This document shows, piece by piece, positions 33,841 to 44,783 of a stretch of 64,000 nucleotides of DNA. The notes below the pieces were generated by a model. That model searched no databases. It saw nothing but the letters and a program-made list of their open reading frames with translations, and was not told the origin of the DNA. Made by a program: the position numbers and the translations under genes. The stretch comes from Asterella californica (taxonomy: Eukaryota > Streptophyta > Marchantiopsida > Marchantiales > Aytoniaceae): contig JAYKYS010000012.1 in NCBI GenBank assembly GCA_036924285.1, positions 10,540,001 through 10,604,000 on the forward strand, written 5' to 3'. Numbering within the stretch: position 1 is the stretch's first letter; each line of letters starts with the position of its first letter.

Positions 33841-34652
33841 TAACGACAGATGATATCTTCAAGCACGAATCTACATATGTTCTATGTAGTCTTCGTCCGT
33901 AGTGCTCGTCCCTCCACGTAGTTGGAGAGATCTTCTCGGACCAATACCAAGTAGCGCATCTCTCATAGTCCCGGCGGCATCATCACAAGATCAGGGACCC
34001 ACTGAAAATGAATATTGGATGGATAGGTAAGTACAAGTCCATCTCTGTAACGAATCTTAGAGTAGAACTGGCAGTGCAAGCACGATCCAACAAAATCCAC
34101 CACGTCTTGATACAAACCCTTCCACCAGTATCGCTCCTTCATCTTCGTGTACGTAATCCAAAGCCCACTACATTCACAGCTTCGTCCTTGTCTTCCACCG
34201 GACAGCCTTTCATTGGATATCATCCAGAAATGGTGCAATGATCTCAAGTACAAACTCTCGTAACACTTTATGCATCGCGTTTTGCATATGGGCTATTGAG
34301 TCTGTCGCTCCTTGAGGAAGAGTACACATCCGCATCAACCCCAAAGGTGCACGTATGATAGTCAAGTCTTTACTCTCCAAAGGAAGCTGAAACTGATCGT
34401 AACTTGAAAACAAATCTCCAATAGAATAGATTGATCTTCCAGCAAATGCTTCAGCTACTTCATCAACCACAGGTCTTGTCCCAACATTTCGAATCGTGAT
34501 GTTGTTGACAGGCTATAAGTCTTGGATGAAGCGTAAAGCTCCTATCTTCTTAGGTACTATGAACCATCAACTAGAATACGGAGCCATAGATGGTTCAAGA
34601 ATACCCATCCGTATTCTCTCCTTCAGTAACTCAATTACCTTCGGTAGCAAGG
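33841..34652 (-). pseudogene. Gypsy relic pol (outermost nest host), RT and integrase remnants
   Basis: From 34652 leftward: LLPKVIELLKERIRMGILEP, SRWFMVPKKIGALRF, DEVAEAFAGRSIYSIGDLFS, MCTLPQGATDSIAHMQ and the catalytic FLDDI (~34215). A deletion near 34165 then fuses RT directly to the integrase zinc region (TKMKERYWWKGLYQDVVDF, CLHCQFYS), which runs into WVPDLVMMPPG and GRALRTKTT. Most of RNase H is missing. The element continues at 46653, beyond the LTR4 insertion: the frame reads KPIPVSRALLPKV across the ACGT target. Confidence 0.82.
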
Positions 34653-34656
34653 CACG

Positions 34657-35321
34657 TTGTTGTGTCGTGGACCGGCTCTTACATGAAAATCAAATTTTGC
34701 TTGTTATCGCTTCAAAGACACTCATAAGAAAAGCAAGCTAGGTCTCATCTTACAGGCTTTTGGCACGACTTCGGATCTTCACTTTCATCGCATTAATGGG
34801 TAGAGCTTGTTGTCAACTTTCCATAGGCACTTTGTCTACTTCATTCGGACGCCTAGTGGAGAAGTTACGAGACTCGAAAGATGGGTAAAACAAGCTAGGC
34901 CTCAGCTTACAGGCTTTTGGCACAACTTCGGATCTTCGCTTTCATTGCATCAGTGGATAGAGTTCTTTGTCAGCACTCCATAAGCACTTCATCTATTTCG
35001 TTTGGATGCCCAGTGGAGAAGGTACAAGACTCGAAAGATGGGCAAAACAAGCTAGGCCCCAGCTTACGAGCTTTTGACACGACTTCGAATCTTTGTTTTC
35101 ATCGCATCGATGGGTAGAGCTTGTTGTCAGCTTTCCATGGGCATCTTGTCTATTTCATTTGGACGCCTAGTGGAAAAGTTATGTGACTCGAAAGAAGAGG
35201 AAATCAAGCTAGACTCTAGTTTACTTGCTGATTGGGTATTTGTAGCTCCAACCGCTATACTAAAGACAAAGGGCCTGCTTCCTCATTATTGATAAAAACT
35301 GATACGTACAGAGACTGACGT
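34657..35321 (+). repeat. LTR4 5' LTR, first part
   Basis: TGTTGTGTCGTGGACCGG start, matching 44784-45290. Interrupted at ACGT (35318-35321) by the LTR2 element and resumed at 41229. Confidence 0.85.
34735..35205 (+). repeat. Three tandem 157-bp units in the LTR4 5' LTR
   Basis: Units start AAGCTAGG at 34735, 34892 and 35049, with a partial fourth at 35206. The 3' LTR has only two full units. Confidence 0.85.
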
Positions 35322-35324
35322 TGT

Positions 35325-35880
35325 CGTAGCGAGAGCCTTTCCTTTGAGCAAGGGCGTACCTTCTGGCTGTGGCTAGCGATCAATGCACAGCAGAGCGACA
35401 AGTTTCCTGTAGATTTCTCTCTAACTTCCTCGATAACTAAGCACTTTCTTTCTCTCAGTAAAGGGTCAAGATAACTACACGAAAACGTTGGATGATCATG
35501 GGTACGACAAACGGGATATGTGATGACATGATCTCTCCGTAGTATTCCTCTCCGAAGTTTCTCACTACTAGGGCTTCGTACATGGCTTTGGGTCGACAGA
35601 TGTGTCTTATCTCGCACTGGGTGTTAAAGTTTACAGGAGGGAGCTGATTTAGATCCATCCTTCGTTAGATGAGGATAAAGACGGTGAGGTCCCATTCTTG
35701 GCCGTAAGTGACAACAAGTAAGATCACAGGGACATGCGAGAGCATAACTTGCGCGGTAAAGTTATGCCCGAAGGATCCTATCAGAAACTGTTGAAAGTGG
35801 ACTCGTTCCATATACATCAGTTTAATCGAGAAAGGGTTTCGAAAAGGGAATCTGGGCGGTAAGTAGAGTCCTTCGTCCAT
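35325..35880 (-). pseudogene. Leader-ORF module in LTR2 U5
   Basis: From 35880 leftward: MDEGLYLPPRFPFRNPFSIK, MYMERVHFQQFLIGSFGHNF, VMLSHVPVILLVVTYGQEW, then a stop. In the same frame after it comes MDLNQLPPVNFNTQCEIRHI, CRPKAMYEALVVRNFGEEYY and GEIMSSHIPFVVPMIIQRF. A third, shifted part has RTHDHPTFSC and LRERKCLVIEEVREK. Repeated word for word in the 5' LTR at 37803-38358. The repeat organisation (two diverged ~65-residue units) and its relatives at 19745-20330, 9885-10071 and 59545-59700 suggest an old protein. No family is recognised. Confidence 0.5.
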
Positions 35881-36041
35881 CTCTCACAACATGTGCACTC
35901 CAACTACAAAGGTATATCGATCCATAAAAATCTGATACAATCTCATAAGATCACCACGATTTCTCCACGAACAATCTCTTGGATTTCTCAAGGTCGAATT
36001 CCCCCCACACAGGTCACGCCCCTCTGCTTAAAGGTTTCGAA

Positions 36042-36065
36042 CCCCCCCCCCCCCCCCCCCCCCCC
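36042..36065 (+). repeat. Poly-C tract of 24 in LTR2
   Basis: The matching tract in the other LTR (38520-38538) has 19 C. Confidence 0.9.
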
Positions 36066-37374
36066 ACAGAAGGATAGGTGCAAGTCCCCTAACAGAACAA
36101 CCCCAACCACACGGGCCGATGAGGTGACACACATGCACATCGCATGTTTGGTGCTGCCATACTCATCCACGTGTAGGTCGTCTGGTTGGAAGGTTCAAAC
36201 GCATGCACCGTAACGTGTCCTAACACAAGAGACTAGGCTAGATAGGTAGTCGACTTTACTGGTCAAGGATCGCACTTTGCCACGTTGAGTGCGAACCTGA
36301 CAACCACATGACGTGGTTACAACGTAGGTCACTAAAGTCTCATCTACGCCTAGAATACACCCCAAAGCAATACAAACGTCACACTGGACGCTTCTCTGCC
36401 AGCTGCCGTAACAAGACTCGAGACCTAGAGTAGATATCGTTGCCGATACAACTCGGCAGAGATAACAGCGAACTTTTACCCACGATAGATACAGATCTAC
36501 TGCTCAGTCTCCTCTCAAACTTGTCACGTAGGTAGGATACTAAAATCTCTACTAACAGGTCAAATTTCAGGAAGATCTGACGGCTAGATCTCTTCCCACA
36601 ATTAACACAAATTCACAGAAACTAACACGCACTTCCAATCTCAGATTCAGGACAGAAGCTTCTTCGCCTAAATGAACCGTCCACTTCCACTCTAACTTCT
36701 TGTGCTATCAATTCGGAAGGTAAACTCACTACACAGGAAATTTGAGCCGATTTGACCGTCCTGATCTTCCTCCATAAATCTGCAAACTCGCTGCTCCAGA
36801 TTGACAGCTTTCTGCACCCCGTCGCCTTCAAATCGCCATTGCGCTCAATCCGCAGAACATCCGGTGGTGAAATTGGTGGTCAGAGCTTCAGCATCTGACA
36901 GACTACAAGCTCATGAAATCTGGTCTCAATCTGACGGCTCAGTCACTCAAACTCCTTAATCTTGCAATCGGAAGAGAAAGCTATGTACTCTCATCACTCT
37001 ATGAACTTCAAATCGCCATAACGTATGCCTTGGACCTCCAAATCGAGTGAAATTTGTGGTCAGATTGCTCCTCCCGTCCAGAGCTCTCCGCCCATGCCCT
37101 CTGATCTCCAAAATCCCTCGTCAAAGTGCCCCGAACCTCCCAGAGCGCACACTTAGGTAAATGACAAGTTATCTTCACTTTTGGGTGGACCAATGGGGAG
37201 TTAAAGGACTCAACCTTGTCCTTTTCTGCCCCATGGAGACCTCCAGCAGATAATAGAGCATTCTAAGCTCATAAGAGCAATGTTTTAGAACCCATTACAC
37301 CACAACTTCTACAATTGTGTGCAAAACGCACTTATACGCGTAATTTACATACTAACTGGTCCCACAACAGGACA

Positions 37375-37799
37375 TTCACCCCCTCCAAACCTGCACATCC
37401 TCCGGTATGTGCCAACTTGTTATCCATAGTCATCATCGTATCGTTCATCGTGCTCTGAATTGTCAGGTTCATCATCATCTTCTCTTGCATAAGGTCTGGA
37501 AAGATGAGAATCAGACTCGAGAAGTTCATCGAAATCAAGAAATCCTTCACGTCTTCGGAAAACCTTGACCCTTTTACCAGCAATGGGTAACTTCAAGAGT
37601 GTACCATCCAGTTCTCGCAGACCGTATGTGGCGTTATCGTGAACGACAACAACAACATAAGGACCAAACCAACGTCGTGCAAACTTCTTGATAGTGCTAT
37701 GTTGGTTATCCAAACTGTTGTCATATACTATGACCCAGTCACCTTCTCGGATCGGCTTCTTTCGCAGACGACTGTGTCTCTCAGTGGAAGCACCAAATA
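37375..37799 (-). pseudogene. Integrase C-terminal remnant, the only internal part of the LTR2 element
   Basis: From 37799 leftward: RKKPIREGDWVIVYDNSLDN, QHSTIKKFARRWFGPYVVV, VHDNATYGLRELDGTLLKLP and an acidic tail with DDDEPDNSEHDERYDDDYG, followed by LAHTGGCAGLEGVN over the purine tract. The GPY-type module is the same as in LTR1 pol but distinctly diverged. The 5' LTR abuts the integrase text directly, so everything from the primer site to the integrase core is deleted. Confidence 0.85.
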
Positions 37800-40700
37800 T
37801 GTCGTAGCGAGAGCCTTTCCTTTGAGCAAGGGCGTACCTTCTGGCTGTGGCTAGCGATCAATGCACAGCAGAGCGACAAGTTTCCTGTAGATTTCTCTCT
37901 AACTTCCTCGATAACTAAGCACTTTCTTTCTCTCAGTAAAGGGTCAAGATAACTACACGAAAACGTTGGATGATCATGGGTACGACAAACGGGATATGTG
38001 ATGACATGATCTCTCCGTAGTATTCCTCTCCGAAGTTTCTCACTACTAGGGCTTCGTACATGGCTTTGGGTCGACAGATGTGTCTTATCTCGCACTGGGT
38101 GTTAAAGTTTACAGGAGGGAGCTGATTTAGATCCATCCTTCGTTAGATGAGGATAAAGACGGTGAGGTCCCATTCTTGGCCGTAAGTGACAACAAGTAAG
38201 ATCACAGGGACATGCGAGAGCATAACTTGCGCGGTAAAGTTATGCCCGAAGGATCCTATCAGAAACTGTTGAAAGTGGACTCGTTCCATATACATCAGTT
38301 TAATCGAGAAAGGGTTTCGAAAAGGGAATCTGGGCGGTAAGTAGAGTCCTTCGTCCATCTCTCACAACATGTGCACTCCAACTACAAAGGTATATCGATC
38401 CATAAAAATCTGATACAATCTCATAAGATCACCACGATTTCTCCACGAACAATCTCTTGGATTTCTCAAGGTCGAATTCCCCCCACACAGGTCACGCCCC
38501 TCTGCTTAAAGGTTTCGAACCCCCCCCCCCCCCCCCCCACAGAAGGATAGGTGCAAGTCCCCTAACAGAACAACCCCAACCACACGGGCCGATGAGGTGA
38601 CACACATGCACATCGCATGTTTGGTGCCGCCATACTCATCCACGTGTAGGTCGTCTGGTTGGAAGGTTCAAACGCATGCACCGTAACGTGTCCTAACACA
38701 AGAGACTAGGCTAGATAGGTAGTCGACTTTACTGGTCAAGGATCGCACTTTGCCACGTTGTCGGAGTGTGATCCGTCTACCTAGGAAAGCGCCGGGCTTC
38801 TGGCTGTGGTTGTTTACTCAAGAGGTTGGCTTTCAAGTCACAACAGGAGCTATAAACACTCACAGAGGAGTGTAGGATCCTCTGATATGCTCAAAAAGCG
38901 AAATTTAGGTCTCACTGGTAGTAATAGGCTTAAGCGGTGAACTTTGACACTCAAAGAGAGGAAAACTATGAAGGTTTAGACCTCTAAACTTCCCCTACAT
39001 GCAAATGAGGTACTACTGAACTCACAGACGAAGTTTCAACCTGAGATCAAATTCTGACACGGAGATATGAACAGAAAAGTTCTGAATAAGAGAATTATGG
39101 CAATTTCTGGTACCTAGACAGCTATTCAGACATAGAACAGAGAATTGGCTCGATGAATTTCAAATCTTCTCACAGTATTTGAAGTCTACAGGATGCTGAA
39201 CATCCCTGTGAAGTTGGGACTCCTGAATGTTTGTAGAACTCCAGATCTCCTTCTCTAAAGTCGCTGCTCTAGATTAAGAGCTTTTCAGACCCCCTCTGCT
39301 TCAGCGGCCGCCCTGAATTACTCAATTACTCAAATGATACGAAACTTTTTGGACAGTCGTAGCCCTCCTGACAGTGAACGCAACCACGAAGTTTTGAAGT
39401 GATTTCCTCAATTCTGCTGCAATTGGCACCGAAAACCCCAAAATCAACAAAAATGACGCAGTTTTGGCACAATCCGAACTTCAATTGGGCATAACTCCTT
39501 GTTTATTGATCCAAATCGAGCAAAAATTTCACTGACAGTGCTTGGCACGACGAGCTCTCTCTTCCTGTGTTCTCAGATTTCGAAGATACCTCACCAATTG
39601 CTCGAACTCTCCTCTAGAGCTCTGTTTCTAAACTTAGAGTTTTACAAAAGACAAAAATGGACCAATGGGAGTTCATAGCTCCACTTGACTGTCCTTTTGT
39701 GCCTTAAACTACCTGGTAACTTATCTACACTCATAGGCTACCACGTCAAGCCCCCTAGAGTGCCAGCGTAAAACTTAAACTACCTAAAATGACACATAGC
39801 CCTGAAAAATAACTTAAATTAGCTAGAAAGCGTGCATGGGCGACAAGTAAGTACAACCCATGAGCTCAAACCACTATCAGCATGGAAACCCTAAGTTATG
39901 TACATTGAACGTCATAGACTAGTAAGAAGTCACTTGCACAAGCGCACAAATGCTTGAACAAGATAACTAACATACTATCAGCCTACTAGGACTCAAAATA
40001 GTGTTAACACCGTATGCAAAGGTGTCAAACATATACATAAAGGACTAGAAGTAATATGAGCTAACTTCTAGAACTACCAAACCTAAGCGTCGGAGTAGAA
40101 GTCAAGCATGTAGCCGCCAAGTAGCGCGACAACGTTGAGTGCGAACCTGACAACCACATGACGTGGTTACAACGTAGGTCACTAAAGTCTCATCTACGCC
40201 TAGAATACATCCCAAAGCAATACAAACGTCACACTGGACGTTTCTCTGCCAACTGCCGTAACAAGACTCGAGACCTAGAGTAGATATCGTTGCCGATACA
40301 ACTCGGCAGAGAAAACAGCGAACTTTTACCCACGATAGATACAGATCTACTGCTCAGTCTCCTCTCAAACTTGCCACGTAGGTAGGATACTAAAATCTCT
40401 ACTAACAGGTCAAATTTCAGGAAGATCTGACGGCTAGATCTCTTCCCACAATTAACACAAATTCACAGAAACTAACACGCACTTCCAATCTCAGATTCAG
40501 GACAGAAGCTTCTTCGCCTAAATGAACCGTCCACTTCCACTCTAACTTCCTGTGCTATCAATTCGGAAGGTAAACTCACTACACAGGAAATTTGAGCCGA
40601 TTTGACCGTCCTGATCTTCCTCCATAAATCTGCAAACTCGCTGCTCCAGATTGACAGCTTTCTGCACCCCGTCGCCTTCAAATCGCCATTGCGCTCAATC

Positions 40701-41224
40701 CGCAGAACATCCGGTGGTGAAATTGGTGGTCAGAGCTTCAGCATCTGACAGACTACAAGCTCATGAAATCTGGTCTCAATCTGACGGCTCAGTCACTCAA
40801 ACTCCTTAATCTTGCAATCGGAAGAGAAAGCTATGTACTCTCATCACTCTATGAACTTCAAATCGCCATAACGTATGCCTTGGACCTCCAAATCGAGTGA
40901 AATTTGTGGTCAGATTGCTCCTCCCGTCCAGAGCTCTCCGCCCATGCCCTCTGATCTCCAAAATCCCTCGTCAAAGTGCCCCGAACCTCCCAGAGCGCAC
41001 ACTTAGGTAAATGACAAGTTATCTTCACTTTTGGGTGGACCAATGGGGAGTTAAAGGACTCAACCTTGTCCTTTTCTGCCCCATGGAGACCTCCAGCAGA
41101 TAATAGAGCATTCTAAGCTCATAAGAGCAATGTTTTAGAACCCATTACACCACAACTTCTACAATTGTGTGCAAAACGCACTTATACGCGTAATTTACAT
41201 ACTAACTGGTCCCACAACAGGACA
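37800..41224 (-). repeat. LTR2, 5' LTR, interrupted by solo LTR1
   Basis: Two parts, 37800-38758 and 40136-41224 (2048 bp together), separated by the solo LTR1 and one copy of its ACGT duplication. The uninterrupted counterpart of the insertion site is GCCACGTTGAGTGCG at 36280-36294 in the 3' LTR. Confidence 0.9.
38759..40131 (-). repeat. Solo LTR1 inside LTR2
   Basis: 1373 bp, TGTCGGAGTGTGATCC to AGTAGCGCGACA, flanked by ACGT (38755-38758, 40132-40135). The other LTR2 copy has a single ACGT here, which proves the insertion point and the 4-bp duplication. Confidence 0.93.
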
Positions 41225-41228
41225 ACGT

Positions 41229-42584
41229 AAAGGGGCTGCTTAAGAGGTTAGCTTGCACCTGCGACTTGTTAACGGATGGTTCGGGAGATTTGGAGGTCCA
41301 ATGCAAACGCGCAAGGCGTCGTTGGATTCAGATCTGTGCAAGCTACGCGTTGGTTAAGACGGTTCGTGAAGAGACGGATCGAGGGTTGTGTTCTGAGAGA
41401 ATTGAGACGCAAGAAGTAGATTTGAGATTTTCAGTTCTCTATGAAGGAGAGTTGGACCGTTCGGATCATTCTGGAGTCCAAACTTGCTGTCCTTGGATCC
41501 ATCGGGATCAAAACAACGAGTTCTTCAGGAAAGTGAAGACGATACAAAGTTTCATTGGACGGTTTGGGAGTTCTGAGTGAAATTGGCTCGCAAGGAAACG
41601 CTTACATCAGATTTCCATTCGTCTGCGATCTGAGATTGGGTTGTTCTTCGCGATCGGTGAGCTAAGCTCTTCGTTCTTGATGCCTACGCGATCAGGGAGT
41701 CTTCATCTACGCATAGGAGAAGACCATGTGTGGATTGGATTGTTGGTTTGGGTGTGGTGAGCGATTTTGAGCCGCAAGGAGTAAATTTACGTCAGTTTTT
41801 TACAACCTGCAATCAAATTTCTTGCACGGTTTTGCGAGGGGAACTCCAAACGGCTTGTTTGGAGTCTCGTTAAGTTCAGGGTAGCCAGATCTACCTACCA
41901 GAGAAGATGAATATCATATCAGACGATCCGTTTGAGCGGTGTGTGCGGTTTTAAGCCGCAGGGAGGAGTTTTGAAAGGATTAGTCACATACGACAAAAAA
42001 TCAGAGATATCTCGACTGCTGGGAGTCGGATCTGAAGGTTTTCAAGGTCAATGGAGTCAAGGAAGGAGATCCTATCGACATCTGAAGACCGCTTGACGAA
42101 AGGAGGAAGTTCTCAGATAGATCTTTTTTGGATCCTTCGCTACGAGTTTTGTCCTTTTGAGTTCGTTAGGGACCTAGTTGGTTATGTGTGGCTTGTGGTA
42201 GCTAGCTTTAACTAAGAGCTTGTACATGGACATGGTTTGGACATGGGTTTCAATCGTGTGATACTGGTGCAGCTCTGTTTGTTAACAAAGGGAAGTTTCT
42301 CTTGCTTTGAGCTACGCTTCGGGGATTTTGGGTCAAGGTTGAGATTCAGAGGTTCTTTTTAGGGGCTTTGAAGTAGATTACAGACCGCTCTGGTCTGTTT
42401 CTCAGTTTTGTGTTCTTAAGAAGAAAGAACAAGGCAGTGTACATACATTTGGAGTTGGTATATATTGTAGCATTCGTTTTCATGGTTGTTTTTCTCTGTC
42501 TTGTCTTTGTTCAACACACAACATCTCCATAGCCAAGAACCTCGCGTTTTCTTGGACATCCTTCACGCAAAATCCGACACGATA
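41229..42584 (+). repeat. LTR4 5' LTR, second part
   Basis: Matches 45291-46648 and ends CCGACACGATA. With 34657-35321 the LTR totals about 2021 bp, one 157-bp unit longer than the 3' LTR. Confidence 0.85.
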
Positions 42585-42596
42585 TCGGTGGTGGTG

Positions 42597-42609
42597 AACT
42601 CGACGTGAA
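42597..42609 (+). promoter_or_regulatory. Conserved leader motif AACTCGACGTGAA in the LTR4 element
   Basis: Same 13 nt as at 11373-11385 in the LTR1 element, here 12 nt after the 5' LTR and about 50 nt before the gag ATG. Confidence 0.4.
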
Positions 42610-42661
42610 GGTCTGGGGTGGAGATTTCTATGTTTGAACTTGGAAGAAGAGATCAACAATC

Positions 42662-44140
42662 ATGAACGACGATGAAGATGGGTATGGTTGTTCTGGAGGA
42701 TGCTGCGGACCTGGGATGATGGATATATAGAAGGTTTGGGAGGATGGGAGGATGGGACGAGCCATGACTATGGACGGGATGGACTGATCAGAGGGATGCC
42801 AAGGGTGCAGTTTGATGCAACAACTGCACGTTTGTTTCAAGCCTTCACTTTGTTTTTGCGACAAGAGCAAGAGAACCAGCAGAAAGAGGCTTTAGGGACA
42901 GAGACGCTTCGGAGGGTGATCGACAAGCTCGATCTATTTGATGGGAAAGACATCTCAAAATACTTGAGATGTTACAAGACGAAGATGGATTTGGATCATA
43001 TATCGGAGAAGGAGATGATCGAGATATTCGAACTCGTTACGGTGCTTGAGATAAGGGAGATGTGAAGGGTCTAACAAAGCATTTTGGGAGGAACTAGGAT
43101 ACATTTTCACATGCGCTGAGAGAGGAATATTTCTTGAGAAACTAAGATCGAGTAACCAAGATCTCATTTCTGAAATGGGTCAATCGATCCAGCAAGGGTT
43201 TGCAACCTACAGAGCTGTTGAAGGAGTTCGAGAGACAATTCTCTCAACTATCTCGGGTGGACCAGCTAACCTTGGAGACCTACAAGACAGAGTTGTTTCT
43301 TCAAGCTGCTGATGAACCATGGCAAGAGCGATTAGAGCTACTTCTGGAGGATGGGAGGAAGAAGCAAGGCTGACAAGAAATTGGGAGGTTGTGCATGAAG
43401 CGGTTGAGCTTCTTGTCTAGAGACATACAAGAGAAAGGGTTACAAGGTCGACACCTGCATCACTGACTACCACACCAGTTCGGGTAGTACTTGGGTTCAA
43501 CCTCCACTTGTGGTTGTAGAGGAGAAAGATCCAACCATCGAGGACTTACAACAAAAGATGCGAGATCTACAAGCTAAGGTTACTAGGTTGGAGGATAAGA
43601 GATCATCGACTTAGATGAAACTTGCACCCAAACCAACTTGGGTACATCAGTGCATGTGGTGTGATGATATTACACATCAACGGGATGATTGCATCAACTT
43701 TGCAGAGTCTTTGCAATGAGAGGATGGAGATGTTGGGTTAAGAAGTACGGGTACTCTCTTTCAAGCCAACGTTGGTAAAGGGGGATGAAGAAGTTTGTGG
43801 ATGATTACTTTGCAGCACATGCAGTTGTAACTATCGAAGCTACAAGTTATGGTGCTAGGGTGGAGGAGATTGAGCATGATCTCCACATGGATCCGAGCGA
43901 GCTCAAGTTGGATACTGCATCCACAATGCAGAGCGAGAAGAAGGGACAAGAAGAGATTTTTTCAGAGAAGCAAGCTGGGGAGGATAAAGTTCAACAGGAA
44001 ACTATTCTTCTTGAACTGACAATGGAGGACGATCTTTCACAACCGGAGGAGGTGGTTGGGATGCAGCCAGTGGACATGGTTGATCTGGTTGCAGACAAAC
44101 AACAGTCAGATGTAGAGATGATGATGATGGATGTGAATTG
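42662..44140 (+). pseudogene. Gag of LTR4 element
   Basis: ATG at 42662 (MNDDEDGYGCSGG), followed by a stop and a shift. The longest frame (42688-43065) has MPRVQFDATTARLFQAFTLF, LGTETLRRVIDKLDLFDGKD, ISKYLRCYKTKMDLDHI and FELVTVLEIRE. These align with the LTR1 gag (SKYVRYYAREMEVNKV, FELAVVPEIRG). Degraded frames continue to a knuckle, CMWCDDITHQRDDC (~43655), of the C-x2-C-x4-H-x4-C type. The last open frame (43785-44141) is acidic and rich in E, D, S and T. The 640 bp from there to the 3' LTR show no protease or RT. Confidence 0.75.
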
Positions 44141-44141
44141 A

Positions 44142-44783
44142 GGTTGGGAGGATGATGCTTGAGAAGTTGTAAGATTTTCAGAAGAAGAGATCAAGGAAGA
44201 TGATGGTTGAAGAGGATACCATTGTACATGGAGGATGATGATTGAAGAAGATATCATTGTAAAGCAATATAATGATGATTGCGATTGAGAATTTTGATTG
44301 CAACAGTGTGGTTCTTTTTTTTCAGAAAACAAAAAAGAAGAGATGGATACTTACGATGACATGTACAGACTTGAGGTTGAGGATTATAGTTAGGATATGC
44401 GGTGATGATTGGGATGACGGGTGATGTCTATTACGACACTTGGGTCACAAACCTCGACGATGAGGTTTTACAGGGCGGATGCAAGACATTTCTATGATAT
44501 GATGGTTCACTCTTTCTATGTCTTCGAACGCATATTAAAAGATGTGTAGATATAGAGGGGGTGATTGGATCAGAGGTTGAAGAACAAATGCGATGAGCAT
44601 GGATCTAAGGGAGATCATAGCCGAGTTGCAACTTCAAGATGGCGATCATGTTGCAGACTTGAGGATGAGGTTGATTGAGATGGGAGGGAGGATGACAAGA
44701 TGAGAACAAGTGTGCATGCCGGTCCACTCCTTGGTTGGTATCTCTAGTGCATACCGGAGAATACACAGGTTTGGTGGGGTGGA
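44142..44783 (+). other. Non-coding tail of the LTR4 internal region
   Basis: GA-rich, many stops in all frames, no protease or RT motif. It ends with GTGCATACCGGAGAATACAC and a purine tract, the counterpart of the HTGG-tail/purine tract seen at 3570-3608. Confidence 0.5.

Larger units (their letters stand above)
35322..37374 (-). repeat. LTR2, 3' LTR
   Basis: 2053 bp, TGTCGTAGCGAGAG at the left, ACAACAGGACA at the right. Almost identical to 37800-41224 once the nested LTR1 (1373 bp) and its 4-bp duplication are removed. The lengths then differ only by the poly-C tract (24 versus 19). Confidence 0.9.
35322..41224 (-). mobile_element. LTR2 element, internally deleted, inside LTR4
   Basis: 3' LTR 35322-37374, internal 37375-37799 and 5' LTR 37800-41224 (with the solo LTR1 inside). 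ACGT flanks both sides (35318-35321, 41225-41228). The internal part is only 425 bp: the integrase C-terminal module and the purine tract. No primer-binding site, gag, RT or integrase core remains. Confidence 0.88.

Noticed and set aside
34735..35205. 157-bp tandem repeats as a CRISPR array or centromeric satellite
   Set aside because: The units are contiguous without unique spacers, number only two or three, and lie inside an LTR.
35322..41224. Large direct repeat read as a segmental duplication
   Set aside because: Both copies start TGTCG and end GGACA, lie either side of an integrase remnant and purine tract, and the pair is flanked by ACGT. They are the two LTRs of one element.
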